Source: Pardosa pseudoannulata
Taxonomy: Eukaryota > Arthropoda > Arachnida > Araneae > Lycosidae
NCBI GenBank assembly: GCA_032207245.1
Contig: CM063503.1
Location: 56,937,517-57,001,516, forward strand
Direction of reading: 5' to 3'
Length of the DNA: 64,000 bases
Shown piece by piece: positions 46,131-58,188 of this stretch. The translations under genes were made by a program, and so were the position numbers. How positions within the stretch are numbered: the first letter of the stretch is position 1; every line of letters starts with the position of its first letter. The notes under the pieces are model-generated. The model was not told where the DNA came from, made no database searches, and saw nothing but the letters and a program-made list of their open reading frames with translations.

Positions 46131-46459
46131 CCTAAAACTTTGAGTTAGAGCTGTGAGCTTAATATTCAACGCATATATTAAGTTTGGGTACTCATTTTAT
46201 TCAGAAATTTAAGCTGCACAGCTTTTGCACTGACACCTTTTTAAAAACTTAGTTAATTTTGAGATATTAATATTTTAGTTTTTAAAAAATCCGATGTTTT
46301 TCGAATGTACCCAACGGCTAAATCACCTCTAGAAGGCGAGGGCGAAAACTTAGTATGTTGATTACAGAACTAACTGGAAAAAATTAAAAGAATTTCCACC
46401 CTTCCTCTAATTAATTCCTTATATAATTTCCCGAACATTGATATAATACGCCATTTTTT

Positions 46460-46630
46460 AAAGTTTTAACAGATATGAAGAAATACTTCCTCGTTCAGGT
46501 TTGGCCATGAAACTTGATCCGTGTTAGTCGGATGAATTACGCAATTTGATTTGCGATATCACTGTACCGAGGTCTTTAGAAACAGGACGATTCGTTTGCT
46601 GATGCTATATTAATTTACAAAAGCACTCAA
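46460..46630. repeat. Direct repeat flanking the satellite cluster, left copy
   Basis: TTTTAACAGATATGAAGAAATA, GATATCACTGTACCGAG and AGAAACAGGAC recur at 48745-48895. Confidence 0.8.
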
Positions 46631-47299
46631 TATTTATAATTTCAATAGGTGTTTAAATGATATTGAAACATAAAACAAATACACAGGTAAAACCGGAGAA
46701 AAAGTGTTAATCATTTGATCTTCATTTGCAATTTTGTTGTGTGTTAATGCTAGACATATATTAGCAGATTTCAAGTACGAAAAATGTTTGGACGTTTACA
46801 AGCTTCACATCAGTATTCATTGTTTTAATAAAAAATCTGATTTTGACATCATATGACATCTTTGTACGTCTATTATATCTCTTTCTTTACATTTTGTATG
46901 ATACGTCGTTAGAATTATGGTTTGCACATTCTCTTCAAAATTCTAAGAGTGTTTCGTTTTTCAAAGTATCATTATTGTCTCAGCTAAGCACAAGTACCAT
47001 AAGACATTAACTAATGTCCAACGCCGATGGACATTAGTAGAACCCAGTGGACATGTTAATATTCGCTATAATGATACTTTTTGTCATAGTGATATTTCAT
47101 TTTAAATCGAAATTTTCCACGATTAGAATACTTACTTTACTCCGTACCAGGAAGTAATATGAAGGAAAAATTCCAGTTATTTTCGTTTTTATTTAATTTT
47201 TTCGACTTTAAAAGCATTGTGTCCACTGTTTAAATAACATTGATACGTCACTGCATATGAATACGTCAATATCTTTGAGTTGCATAGTCGTAGATCAGT

Positions 47300-47720
47300 A
47301 GCATTAATGGCCGTTGTAGTCATATTTTTTGTTATATAGAACGTGGATTGCACTTAAAAATGGAGGTGCACACACAGATGTTATATTAGTTCTAAATACA
47401 AATTTTAAACATCAGTGATAAATATTTTTGAGTTATGCTCGTCAGAGTTAATGTACGTTATACTGAAATTTTTTCATTTATAGAATGTAGAGTGTAATCA
47501 AAAAAGGAGAAATAAATCTACATATTATAATAGTTCCAAATGCAAAATTTCAATATTTTACAGCTAATCGTTTTTGAGTTATGGTCCACAGCTTTAATGA
47601 CTTAATATTGAAATTTTTCGTCAGATAGATTGTACATTGCAGTCAAAAGGGAAGGTGCCCAACTACACGGTATAACAGTTCTACATATTAAATATTGACC
47701 TTTCCGGCTAATCATTTTTG
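47300..47720. repeat. ~135-bp tandem repeat, three diverged units
   Basis: Each unit has a TTTTTGAGTTATG(C/G)TC end, an A-rich stretch after a GTAxATTGCAxTxAAAA core and TATxATAGTTCxAAAT. The units are at about 47300, 47440 and 47580. Confidence 0.7.
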
Positions 47721-47874
47721 AGTTATTCCATATCCATAAATATGTATGTGTTTACGTACTACGTATGTACTTAAACTAGTCATAACCAGTTCATAAATAG
47801 TCAAAATGTATATTTAAAGTTTCAGAATTAAAGTTTCCTTATAAGCACATACAAACGTAGCACTAAAGTTTGCC

Positions 47875-48560
47875 AAAACGATAATTTTCATTGAATCCAA
47901 AGCATTGAAATGTATCGTTATTATAATACTTACTGAAACTATAGTAAAAATTTAGTCAGGCATGGTCAAAATAAGTATTTTCGTTGAAATGAGAGCACTG
48001 AAATATATCGTTATTTCCATACTTACTGAAACTAGACAAACTTAAGTAAGGCATAGTCAAAATAATAATTTTCATTGAATCCAAAGCATTGAAATGTATC
48101 GTTATTATAATACTTACTGAAACTATAGTAAAAATTTAGTCAGGCATGGTCAAAATAAGTATTTTCGTTGAAATGAGAGCACTGAAATATATCGTTATTT
48201 CCATACTTACTGAGACTAGACAAACTTAAGTATTGCATGGTCAAAATAATAATTTTCGTTGAAATCAGGGCATTGAAATATATCGTTATTACAATACTTA
48301 CTGAAACTAGTTGAAATTCAGTTAGACTTGGTTAAAATAAACGAGAGCAGTTTCGTTGAAATGAGTGCACTGAAATATATTGTTATTTCCATACTAAATG
48401 AAACTAGACAAAATTAAGCTAGGCATGGTCAAAATAATAATTTTCGTTGAATCCAGAGCACTGAAATATATTGTTAAACAATACTTACTGAAACTAGTCA
48501 AAAAGTAGTTAGACATGGTTAAAGTAAACCAAAGGACTGAAATATATCGTTATGACAATA
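47875..48560. repeat. ~90-bp satellite with a two-unit higher-order repeat
   Basis: Units start near 47875, 47969, 48058, 48149, 48243, 48333, 48430 and 48519, each with ATATATCGTTAT or ATGTATCGTTAT and CTTACTGAAACTA. The first four form two nearly identical dimers (47875-48057 and 48058-48242). Confidence 0.92.
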
Positions 48561-48744
48561 CTTATTTTACTTTGTACAAAGAAGTATAAACTGCTGTAGC
48601 ATGATTTTAAAAATGTTTGATATAAATTAAATATATTATTTTCATTTTCAACATAACTTCTTATATTTGTACTCTATTTTTTTATAGATAAATGTTAGTT
48701 TCTTAAAGTTTTTAATGCTCTGACCATATGCTAGTTTATTATTA

Positions 48745-48895
48745 AACTTTAACAGATATGAAAAAATAGTTCCTCCATCATATACGGCCGTGGAACTTTA
48801 TCCGTGTATGTCGGAAGGATTGCGAAATTTGTTTAGTGATATCACTGTACCGAGCACTTCAGAAACGGGACTTTTTGTCTGTTGATGCTATTGGC
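48745..48895. repeat. Direct repeat flanking the satellite cluster, right copy
   Basis: Diverged partner of 46460-46630 in the same orientation, so the satellites lie between two copies of one dispersed repeat. Confidence 0.8.
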
Positions 48896-49254
48896 CAATA
48901 GACTCTTGTGAATTGTTTACGTGTAGCTTCTCAATAAATTCGAGTTTAAACATACATTGCTTTGTATTGAGGTCGGAGGAGAATTTTTGCTGAATATTGC
49001 ACAAGATTTCTTCATAATCGGATGAAGTTTATTTTCAGAACCTTAGATACTGAAGCGAAATGGAAACTTAAAGAATAATATTCGAAGACAAAGATGGAGC
49101 GAGGTCAACATTGTTGCATAAACAATTTTTTTTTTTAGGAAAACTATTGGGTTTAAGAAGAATTTTATTGCTTATTATACAAACTCTTTTTTTCTAAAAT
49201 CACTATACAGACTGCTTTTGACTTGAGTTATGCTCATTAGATGTTTATATTTAA

Positions 49255-49647
49255 CACACTGTATGCGGGACACGTACTAGAACGTTTTCTGACAATTGAT
49301 ACTTGAGTGCGGGAATTGATACTTGAGTGCGGGACACGAACTAGTATGCTTTCTGACGATTGATACTTGAGCGCTGGTCACGTACTAGTACGGGTTAGTG
49401 TAACAACATGGTTTGTTTGTGGGTACAAAAATAACGGTATATACAGGAAAACGAAGCCGAATGTTCTTGTCTACTACATAGATTCTTGAAAAATATAGAC
49501 AAATAAAAGCTAGTTTTTACACCAATCGATGCGGAACCACAGAAAGGGGAAGGTTGATTAAAAAAGTCAATTAAGGTTTAAAGTTAACTATTTAGTTTTT
49601 CTTGCGAAAATGTTATTATACATATGTATATTTATATATTATATATA

Positions 49648-49700
<53 letters not shown>

Positions 49701-49855
49701 GTTTATTTGTCTTTCTATATTTTTTGTTTATATATTTCAATATAAAATACGAAAAGTTGGTTAAAAAAATTAAATAATTTTCGATCTATTGAGATTTAAC
49801 TGAATAACTAAATTTAATCGCAAAACGCCTGCTCTCGGTACAATTTTGCTGAAAA
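49255..49855. mobile_element. piggyBac-like MITE, right end lost
   Basis: TTAA at 49251-49254, then CACACTGTATGCGGGACACG. It matches 57142-57710 in inverted orientation up to about 49855 (CGAAAATTATTTAATTTTTT complement and GCAAAACGCCTGCTC), but the TTAA end expected there is missing. A 20-bp unit is duplicated near 49300-49340. Confidence 0.72.
49651..49698. repeat. (TA)n microsatellite inside the MITE
   Basis: About 24 TA units. The inverted copy at 57.3 kb has no such run. Confidence 0.95.
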
Positions 49856-50861
49856 ATGGGTAGATACTGAGGACCAAGCGTGTTTGAAAACTAACCGTTG
49901 GGGGTTCCACATAAGGTTAACCACCTAACCGGAACATATGCTTCGCACCCTAGAGCCCTTAGTCTCGGAAATGGAGATTGGCACGATAGGCCCTGCCCCC
50001 TAGGGGCTGTTGCGCCAAGGAGTTCAGTTTATACGAAAAAGCAAAATCTCTCTTATCAAAATACTGTAAAACACACTGTACTATAAAATATACTATAAAA
50101 GACAAAGTCAGCATAAGTAAGGTTGAAATAAGAAACGCAGATACCTGTTTCTCTCAATCTGCTTTTACAGGAGACTAACAGATTCTTTCGCATTTAGAAT
50201 TCTGCTCGCTTGGAGCAGCGAAACAACAGTTCGCGTTTTTTATCTTTCTATTTGTGCCTTACATACGTTCGCATTTTATATCATAACTCATTCTTGTCAG
50301 TGTGACCTAAGTTATATTTTAATAAGCAAATCTAAGGCGTCATCACCAACTTCCAGATGCCTCGTGTACGCAAGACACTGAGAATAGAAATACCTATAAA
50401 TTTCAACATTTTATAACGCAGAACATGTAGATAAAATATTTAAAATATGAATTCAAAAAGAAAACTTAGTTGTCCTCTGCAGCAGACAACAAAACCCACA
50501 AAAGGGGTAAAGTCCTTCAAGCTTTAACCTAGGAGTGGGATTTTTCTTTCTTTCTATTTTTTAAGCTTTCTGAATGTACGGTTATCGGACAAAATAATAT
50601 AAAGCAATAAAAGTTTAAAAATTTGAAACTTAATTTTAAAAAGGTGCAATAACTAATTACTTTGTATGTAATGAGATACAAATGCATGAAATTAATTCTG
50701 TTAATTTTTTGGTCTTAAGGTAACCAACTTGGTCAGAGTACCCTATTTTAAAAGACAGCAAACTTTAATAGTATAATGATTGTTCCTACAGTATTTACAA
50801 ATAAAAGTATGGAAATGAAATTTTTTTTAAATTATGCAAAAAATCATTTTTTTACATATAT
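49856..50861. other. GC-richer unknown segment, then AT-rich sequence
   Basis: At about 49890-50020 a GC-rich stretch (GGTTAACCACCTAACCGG, CCCTGCCCCCTAGGGGC) stands out and looks like the end of an unidentified dispersed element. The 62-codon frame there is not convincing. After 50050 nothing is recognised. Confidence 0.35.
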
Positions 50862-51874
50862 TGTAACATACTGGGAATATAGTAGGCGAGGCCGTCAATG
50901 AAACAGGCTAGAAAACTATGGTAATCTAGATTAAATATTTTATTCAATCGAATAAATTATGTACAGCTATGTACAGATTCAGTAGGATGTTAAATATTCG
51001 GGGATCTCGTACAGAGATGATATTCACACACTAAGGATGCGTGGGATACCGGAACAGTATGGCTAGGGCTTCTAATCACAGGAATTGTTCACTCATTAGT
51101 GCCGGGAATAAATGCTGACACTATCACCTCCGACTGACGATTAGCACAGTTGGCGTTCACAGCAAGGTTCGAAAGTACAGAGTGCGTATCAAGCTGGGAT
51201 TCGTGAAGGTAATCTCAGGATGCAAGACGATCCAAAATCGAGAGCAAAATCACTCTCGGCTACCTACTTCTATGCAAGAAGTTAAATAAAAATTAGCAAA
51301 ATAACGGGAAAGGAATTCCCAAGTCGAAGGTCGACTTCCTAGCAACAGAGACGCTGGCTGTCTCTAAAAAAAAACTCCAGACGCGGAGATACGAGCGGTT
51401 CTTCTCGAGCGACAAGGCTCTATCAGGTAGAAGCCTCAAGAAGAAAAAAAGCCTTTCTTCTAGCACTGTCATCCCTTTTATAGCGGCACTCGCTCCCTTT
51501 GCTCGGTTCTTCGGGAAACTTCCAGAACCAGGATGACGCAATCTTGCGGTCACTTCAAGCCTTGGATCAGCTGTTCCGTTTCCATATGTGGCCGAAATGC
51601 CGTCTTCAGATCAGCCGACCCAAACAACTTAATGGCCTTTTTTGCTACCGCTAATGGGCGACAAGGTGCACTGTAATTATTTACAATCTTTTCACAGAGT
51701 TTTTTTTCCATTCAACAGACGTACAAAGCCTAGACCATCTGGCGCCCAGAACGAACAGTTTTCAATTAAGTTACTTAGACCACCTGGTTCTATTTGCCGC
51801 TAATCGTAAGTATTCACAGCGAAAGGTCACCTTCGGGCTCCTCGTTCTTTAGGGTCATGTAACGGATCGTTACA
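50862..51874 (-). mobile_element. Solo LTR of a retrotransposon, copy 2
   Basis: 1013 bp, TGTAAC...GTTACA, with a 4-6 bp target duplication ATAT(AT) (up to 50861 and from 51875). On the minus strand there is a good TATA box TATAAAAG (51482-51475) and AATAAA (50944-50939). Collinear with 24968-25963. A solo LTR results from recombination between the two LTRs of a full element. The short duplication fits a Gypsy-type element, but no pol sequence remains to prove it. Confidence 0.85.
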
Positions 51875-52355
51875 ATATATTGAAAAAATCAGGTATTTTT
51901 TTATATTTATTGCTAAATTTGTAAGAAGATATACATCATTCGAAAAATAACTTTTTGGTTTTATATGCATACCTCAGGCCCCAAAGAATGTAATGAAACT
52001 AGAATTAAAATGTATATTCATATGAGACATTCATCATAGTAATAACAATTCAGTTATTTTCTTTAAAATGTCTGCATATTATTTAATTAAAATTGTAGCA
52101 ACTTTCAAAAAATAGCTGTTATAATCAAACTTTTAATTTATTACACTCATTATATTATGTAAATACATGTTATGAGTTTCATATTGTTATGACAAAAACT
52201 CTTTTTATTATCGCGTTGTTCCTGAGTAATAAAAGATGAAAACATAGTTTCTCAGAAAATGGATTTAAAGTTAATATTTGTAAAATGTTTATTGCATCCG
52301 CTGAAACATCTCTAGCTGTTTAGATTGGATTTAAACTAAAAAGAGCAAAGGTTTA
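51875..52355. other. Intergenic, nothing recognised
   Basis: AT-rich with no repeat copy recognised. Confidence 0.45.
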
Positions 52356-53260
52356 TCCCCTCTATAATAATAGCCTAAGTTATCTGTCCGTCTGTCCTCG
52401 AATTTATGAAGTGGTTGGACCTGGAATGGACAGAGGCATCCATATTGGATTCTTGAGGAGTTTGGGTTAGCAAAATTCAAAGTGAGTCTTTAAAACGTTC
52501 GAAATACACCCCTTCTCCCCTTTTCGAGAGTTTAATGTCATCATATCAAGCCCCCTGTTTACCGGTTAAGAGCAGGCGATTAAGTTCATCACATAACAAA
52601 TAGGTAAAAATAACATTTTTTGCTAACATTATGACATTATTCCTTTAACCATCTGATTTAATCATTGTTATTTTCAATTATTTAAATATCGTCTGCATTA
52701 TTTTCATATGTTTTATCACTGAACTTAGCTATTACCCAAATTTTCTTTTATATTTGGATTAAATAATAGATTAGGTACATATGTGATAATTTTAAATTTA
52801 ATCATCGATTATTTTTTGTTGCAATGAAAATTTTATCACCGGTATTAACAGCAAATTATTTTTATAAAAGGGGGCTTACGCTGGACGCTGCGAGGCGGTT
52901 GACACTTTCGTTGTGACTTCACATTGCTTGATCGTTTTCTCGCATAATGTCCGCAAGCTGACGAGTTTAAGTTATATATTTTTGAAAAGAAGTTTGTTCG
53001 CTTGTGTGTTTGCTTTTTATACATAACCACACGGTTTGACTAAATGAATTTAACTGATTCTAAACTGCATTCACAGTATCGGGAGACTTTAGAGGAGTGT
53101 GAAGATAAACAAATTATTTAACATGTACCAGATAATTCTCAGCCAAAACAGAAATCATTTTTTAACCTGCCTTATAAGGTACTTTATAATTCTGGAAAGT
53201 TAAAAATTTTACTAATCCCGTCATATGATGGGGTATATGAAGGGGTCATATGACGGGCTG
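52356..53260 (+). mobile_element. Helitron-like element, copy 2
   Basis: Starts TCCCCTCTATAATAATAGCC after an A, and ends with the hairpin GTCATATGAC followed by GGGCTG and a T. The hairpin half CCCGTCATATGATGGGG is present twice. Internally about 100 GC-richer bases (about 52870-52970) are absent from the other copies. Confidence 0.65.
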
Positions 53261-53491
53261 TTCATATTCATTTTCACAGTCACTCCGAATAGGAATGACT
53301 CCACCTTTCCCTTCCATGTTTTTACAAATCCAACATAGAAATACACTAGAAGAAATTTTAAATTTCTGCAGCTCGTTAGATGTCCAATACAATCTGCAAT
53401 TCTGCAATTAGTTGTTGCATTTTTATACAATTTTTTTCTAATAAAGCATTTTACACTTACACAACACGCACCCTAAAATTTGCCGCCCCTT
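53261..53491. other. Between Helitron and gag relics
   Basis: The minus frame at 53221-53430 overlaps the Helitron end and is not convincing. It may include sequence downstream of the gag relic. Confidence 0.3.
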
Positions 53492-53945
53492 CTAGAAAAT
53501 GACTGTAGTTAACAAAGCAACCCATATGAAGTTTAAATTTCTTATACTAACTTCACATTCATCGTGTAGACATCTAATGCATTTAAGACTGGAGGAAAAT
53601 TTAACTAGTTTAATTTCTAACAATTTCTTCACAAAGACAAATAGTTCAGTGGTCTTGTTTACCACATCGGTCATTTAATAAATTTAGTCAAGATTTATAA
53701 TTTTCTCTTGGGAGAGAAATTCTAGATACAGTTTTGTAAGCTTCAACCAATAGAAACTATTTCAAATAAATAAATTTATCAATATTTTAATACTTCATTT
53801 GAATCTGTTGAACTTTTGAAAGTATCAATAAATCTCAATAATAAACTAGAATCACCATTAAACAGGGGAATGCTTAATCTAGATGAATTAAGTTCATGCA
53901 AAATAAAAAAATAGTCGAAATACTATTATTTGCATTACATCTAAC
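53492..53945 (-). pseudogene. BEL/Pao gag (DUF1759-like) relic, copy 1
   Basis: From high to low coordinates: HELNSSRLSIPLFNGDSSLL then LRFIDTFKSST, a degraded middle with YKTVSRISLPREN, and KFSSSLKCIRCLHDECEVSI. This follows the order of the DUF1759 gag region of BEL/Pao elements (LPxFxGD...F...F, then the RYG block, then the LR.LYD...LG block). Several stops and frameshifts. Confidence 0.65.
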
Positions 53946-53950
53946 ATTAG

Positions 53951-54480
53951 TTATATGTATGCTAGGAAATGACCGTAGTTAACAAAAGCAACTCCTATGA
54001 CTTTTAAATTTCTGAGAATAACTTCCCATTCATCGTGTAGACATCTAATGCATTTAAGACTAGAGGAAAATTTAACTAGTTCAATTTCTAACAATTTCTT
54101 CACAAAGATAACTAGTTCATTGGTCTTGTTTACCACATCGGTCATTTAATAAATTTAGTCAAGATTTATTATTTTCTTTCGAGAGAGAGAGACTCTAGCT
54201 ACAATAACCAACCAATAACCAATACAATAACCAATAGAAGCTATTTGAAATAAATAAATTGACCAACATCATAATAAATCAATTCAAACTGTTGAACTTT
54301 TGAAAATATTAATAAATCTTAAGAATAAACTGGAATCACCATTAAACATGGGAATGCATAATGTAAATGAATTAAGTTCATGCAAAATAACAAAATTAAT
54401 CGAGCTACTAGTATTTGAATTACCTCTAACATTGGTTATAGATTGAGTAGGTTTAATTTTGAACTCTTTCAATTTACTTT
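53951..54480 (-). pseudogene. BEL/Pao gag (DUF1759-like) relic, copy 2
   Basis: Tandem partner of the previous relic, offset by about 465 bases. It has CIPMFNGDSSLFLRFINIFK preceded by KEFKIKPTQSITNV, then MTDVVNKTNELVIFVKKLL and KFSSSLKCIRCLHDEWEV. Also frame-broken, with an expanded AACCAATA run near 54205. Confidence 0.65.
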
Positions 54481-55010
54481 TAATTTTTAGTTTACAGGTC
54501 TAAACCATTCATCATACACAGATGAACATTGAATTTTGGCTTTAAACATCTAGATCGATTAAACATCTAGATAATTTATCAATTTTTTTTGCAAATAAAA
54601 ATTATTAAAATTATAATTTTTGGTTATTTAAAGTTTTATGTATGAAAATATATCTATATGATAGGAAGCGAAAATCAATCAGAGGGCCTCATGCTGCCTA
54701 GAATCCGTCAGTGATTGATTAGACATTTGAATATTTTGAGCTCTACGACTTATTGCTCAACTTCTGTATTTCTCTGTCACAGACTGACGGGCGATAATTG
54801 TACGTTAGATTGCAAGACCTCCAGTCAACATTGTCTTCAACTCGAGCATATGTCTCAATAAGTTGAATAGGAGTGGTGAAAAAGGAGGGATGAGAACGTG
54901 ATCACTCTGTACTCTGAACCAGTTTCAGTCTTTTACTTTATTTTTTTATCGTTTCTATAGATACGGATATTTTCTGTTTCAAGGCACAAGCGACATTCAT
55001 TCTTAAAGTT
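54481..55010. other. Upstream of the ~299-bp satellite, nothing recognised
   Basis: A less AT-rich stretch at 54660-54920 has no continuous frame that I can identify. Confidence 0.4.
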
Positions 55011-56511
55011 CGAAGAACCTCAGAGAAGTTTATTTCTTAAGTGGTTTTCAATTCAACTATAATATTTTCTAGCTATGCTTAAGAAAGGTAGTGTTAAAAC
55101 GAGAGTTTATTTTTTAAACATATCTTTTGAAGATTGCATTATGAAAATTCAGTATGCTGGCTTTACTCATAACAATTAAGATACAGATAGAATATCGGGT
55201 ACAATAATTTTATTTTGTAGTTAGGGTCACAGCATAAAATAGTATTTATTCAGTTTTATTATTAAGCCGTAACTAGATCCTTTATCGCCCGTGGCAAAAA
55301 ACTGATCTGCTCGAAGAACCTCAGAGAAGTTTATTTCTTAAGTGGTTTTCAATTCAACTATAATATTTTCTAGCTATGCTTAAGAAAGGTAGTGTTAAAA
55401 CGAGAGTTTATTTTTTAAACATATCTTTTGAAGATTGCATTATGAAAATTCAGTATGCTGGCTTTACTCATAAATTAAGATAGAGATAGAATATCGGGTG
55501 CAATAATTTATTTTGTAGTTAGGGTCACAGCATAAAATAGTCTTTATTCAGTTTTATTATTAAGCCGTAACTAGATCCTTTATCGCCCTTGACAAAAAAC
55601 TGATCTGCTCGAAGAACCTCAGAGAAGCTTATTTCTTACGTGGTTTTCAATTCAACTATAAGATTTTCTAGCTATGCTTAAGAAAGGTAGTGTTAAAACG
55701 AGAGTTTATTTTTTAAACATATCTTTTGAAGATTGCATTATGAAAATTCAGTATGCTGGCTTTACTCATAAATTAAGATAGAGATAGAATATCGGGTGCA
55801 ATAATTTATTTTGTAGTTAGGGTCACAGCATAAAATAGTCTTTATTCAGTTTTATTATTAAGCCGTAACTAGATCCTTTATCGCCCTTGACAAAAAACTG
55901 ATCTGCTCGAAGAACCTCAGAGAAGCTTATTTCTTACGTGGTTTTCAATTCAACTATAAGATTTTCCAGCTATGCTTAAGAAAGGTAGTGTTAAAACGAG
56001 AGTTTATTTTTTTAAATATATCTTTTGAAGATTGCATTATGAAAATTCAGTATGCTGACTTTACTCCCAAATTAAGATACAGATAGAATATCGGGTACAA
56101 TAATTTATTTTGTAGTTAGGGTCACAGCATAAAATAGTCTTTATTCAGTTTTATTATTAAGCCGTAACTAGATCCTTTATCGCCCTTGACAAAAAACTGA
56201 TCTGCTCGAAGAACCTCAGAGAAGCTTATTTCTTAAGTGGTTTTCAATTCAACTATAATATTTTCTAGCTATGCTTAAGAAAGGTAGTGTTAAAACGAGA
56301 GTTTATTTTTTTAAACATATCTTTTGAAGATTGTATTATGAAAATTCAGTATGCTGCCTTCACTCATAAATTACGATACAGATAGAATATCGGGTGCAAT
56401 AATTTATTTTGTAGTTAGGGTCACAGCATAAAATAGTCGTTATTCAGTTTTATTATTAACCAGGCCGTAACTAGGTCCTTTAGCACGCCCGTGGCGAAAA
56501 AACTGATCTGC
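55011..56511. repeat. ~299-bp satellite, five units
   Basis: Units start at 55011, 55312, 55610, 55908 and 56207 (CGAAGAACCTCAGAGAAG), 298-305 bp each and nearly identical. Each unit ends with GCCGTAACTAGATCC and ACTGATCTG, a copy of the left end of the transposon at 56461. Confidence 0.96.
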
Positions 56512-57134
56512 GTCCCTACCACCCAATATAGTGAGAAAACATATAAATGCTTTTTCTGCACCATATATTTCGAATGAACTCAAACTATTTTGTTAATCCT
56601 TAAAATGTTCTTAGCGTATTAATTTTTAATTTTTTCTTCTATATTTATTTTATTAATACTTAAAACTATTTTCGAACACTCTAGGGGTATTATTTTGCTG
56701 ATAAACTGAATAGCTTATATGAGGGAAATATTTTTTTAATTTTTTACGTTGAATTTTCATAAAAAATGGATGGTTTTCTAAATTTAAATTTAGTTTTAAT
56801 AACTTTAATAATTTCAAAATTTTAAACGAATAGCCGGATTTATATAAAGGCATATTAAAAGTATTTGGTAAACATTTTGTAAAAATCTATAACGAATTTA
56901 GTCTCTAGGAGCATTTTAAAAAATAAGGAAATTCATAAACAGTAATTTTTTAAACACATTGAATTTTAAAAATAAAATTTGAATCTATAATACAAAAAAT
57001 ATTTTTCAACTTTTTCTAATTTCTACTTGGGGCGAATCGTCTTCTTTCGGACCCCATTTTCCTGACGATCCGGTCCCCCCTATGACTGATGCGCCTTTGG
57101 CAAATGCCACCTTTGCCACGCTGTTACGGCCCTA
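56461..57134. mobile_element. Non-autonomous hAT-like element
   Basis: Ends CAGGCCGTAAC and, on the other strand, TAGGGCCGTAAC. Flanked by TTATTAAC (56453-56460) and TAATTAAC (57135-57142), an 8-bp duplication with one mismatch. No transposase frame. Its left 50 bases are part of the adjacent satellite unit. Confidence 0.65.
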
Positions 57135-57141
57135 TAATTAA

Positions 57142-57710
57142 CACATTGTTTTCGGGTACATTTCGCAGCGGAATTGTATCGGGAGCGGGCGTTTTGCGTT
57201 TACATTTAGTTATTCAGTTAAATCTCAATAGATCGAAAATTATTTAATTTTTTAACCAACTTTTCGTATTTTACATTGAAATATATAAACAAATATATAA
57301 ATAGAAATACATAAATAACAATTTTTGACAGATCTGACAGATTTTTGTAAACAATATATTTTTAGTGGATAAATTTATAATAGTATCATAAATATGAAAA
57401 ATCAAATAGAAATAGTAGTATATAGTTTTATTTTTTTTTTTTGAATTATGTTATATATAAACATTTTTACAATATAAAAAATGATAAGAGCAATCATAAA
57501 ACTAATAATGTAAAAACTAGTTCTTATTTGTCTAAGTTTTTCCAGAATCTATGTAGTAGACAAGAACATTCGGCTTCGTTTTCCTGTATATGCCGTTATT
57601 TTTGTACCCACAAACAAACCATGTTGTTACACTAACCCGTACTAGTACGTGACCCGAGCTCAAGTATCAATCGTCAGAAAACGTACTAGTATGTGTCCGC
57701 ATACAATGTG
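57142..57710. mobile_element. piggyBac-like MITE with both TTAA ends
   Basis: TTAA at 57138-57141 and 57711-57714. The ends are CACATTGTTTTCGG and, on the other strand, CACATTGTATGCGG. Inverted relative of 49255-49855 and shares the CACATTG start with 1248-1826. Confidence 0.82.
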
Positions 57711-57714
57711 TTAA

Positions 57715-58188
57715 GAACTCAATTAGAGGCGATTTATTGAAAATATTTTTGGGGAAGAAAATGTAGTCGGTTAAATAACTAAATTGTTTGAAATAATAAA
57801 TATTGTATATAAAATATGCATTAATAAATGCGCTTCTCTACTCAGGAAAAAATAGAAACAGCAGCAAAGAGATAACAGCTCTGTAGAGTCGGGTCTACAA
57901 CCTAGGGGTTCTAGAGGGGGGGAGGGGGCTAAGCTCCTCCTCACCCCTTGTTGATCTCCTTAACTCATGTAAAATATAAAATTCTATATATCAGATAAAT
58001 AAAGATTTCATATATTTTAATACGTTCTGTGTTACATAAGTTTTTTATTCGCAAGTTAGCTTTACGACAAAAAAAGTATTTTGTTTAAAAACTTTTTTGT
58101 AATTAAAAATCACCTAGAATCTCAGAATATTCATCTAGCCGATTTAAATACACCACATAGCTTCCCTTCGGTTGGTTCATTAAGGTAT
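57715..58188. other. Intergenic, nothing recognised
   Basis: Contains a G-run at about 57916-57930 and otherwise AT-rich sequence. Confidence 0.45.

Noticed and set aside
55011..56511. CRISPR-like array
   Set aside because: The repeat is the whole 299-bp unit with no spacers, in animal DNA; it is a satellite.
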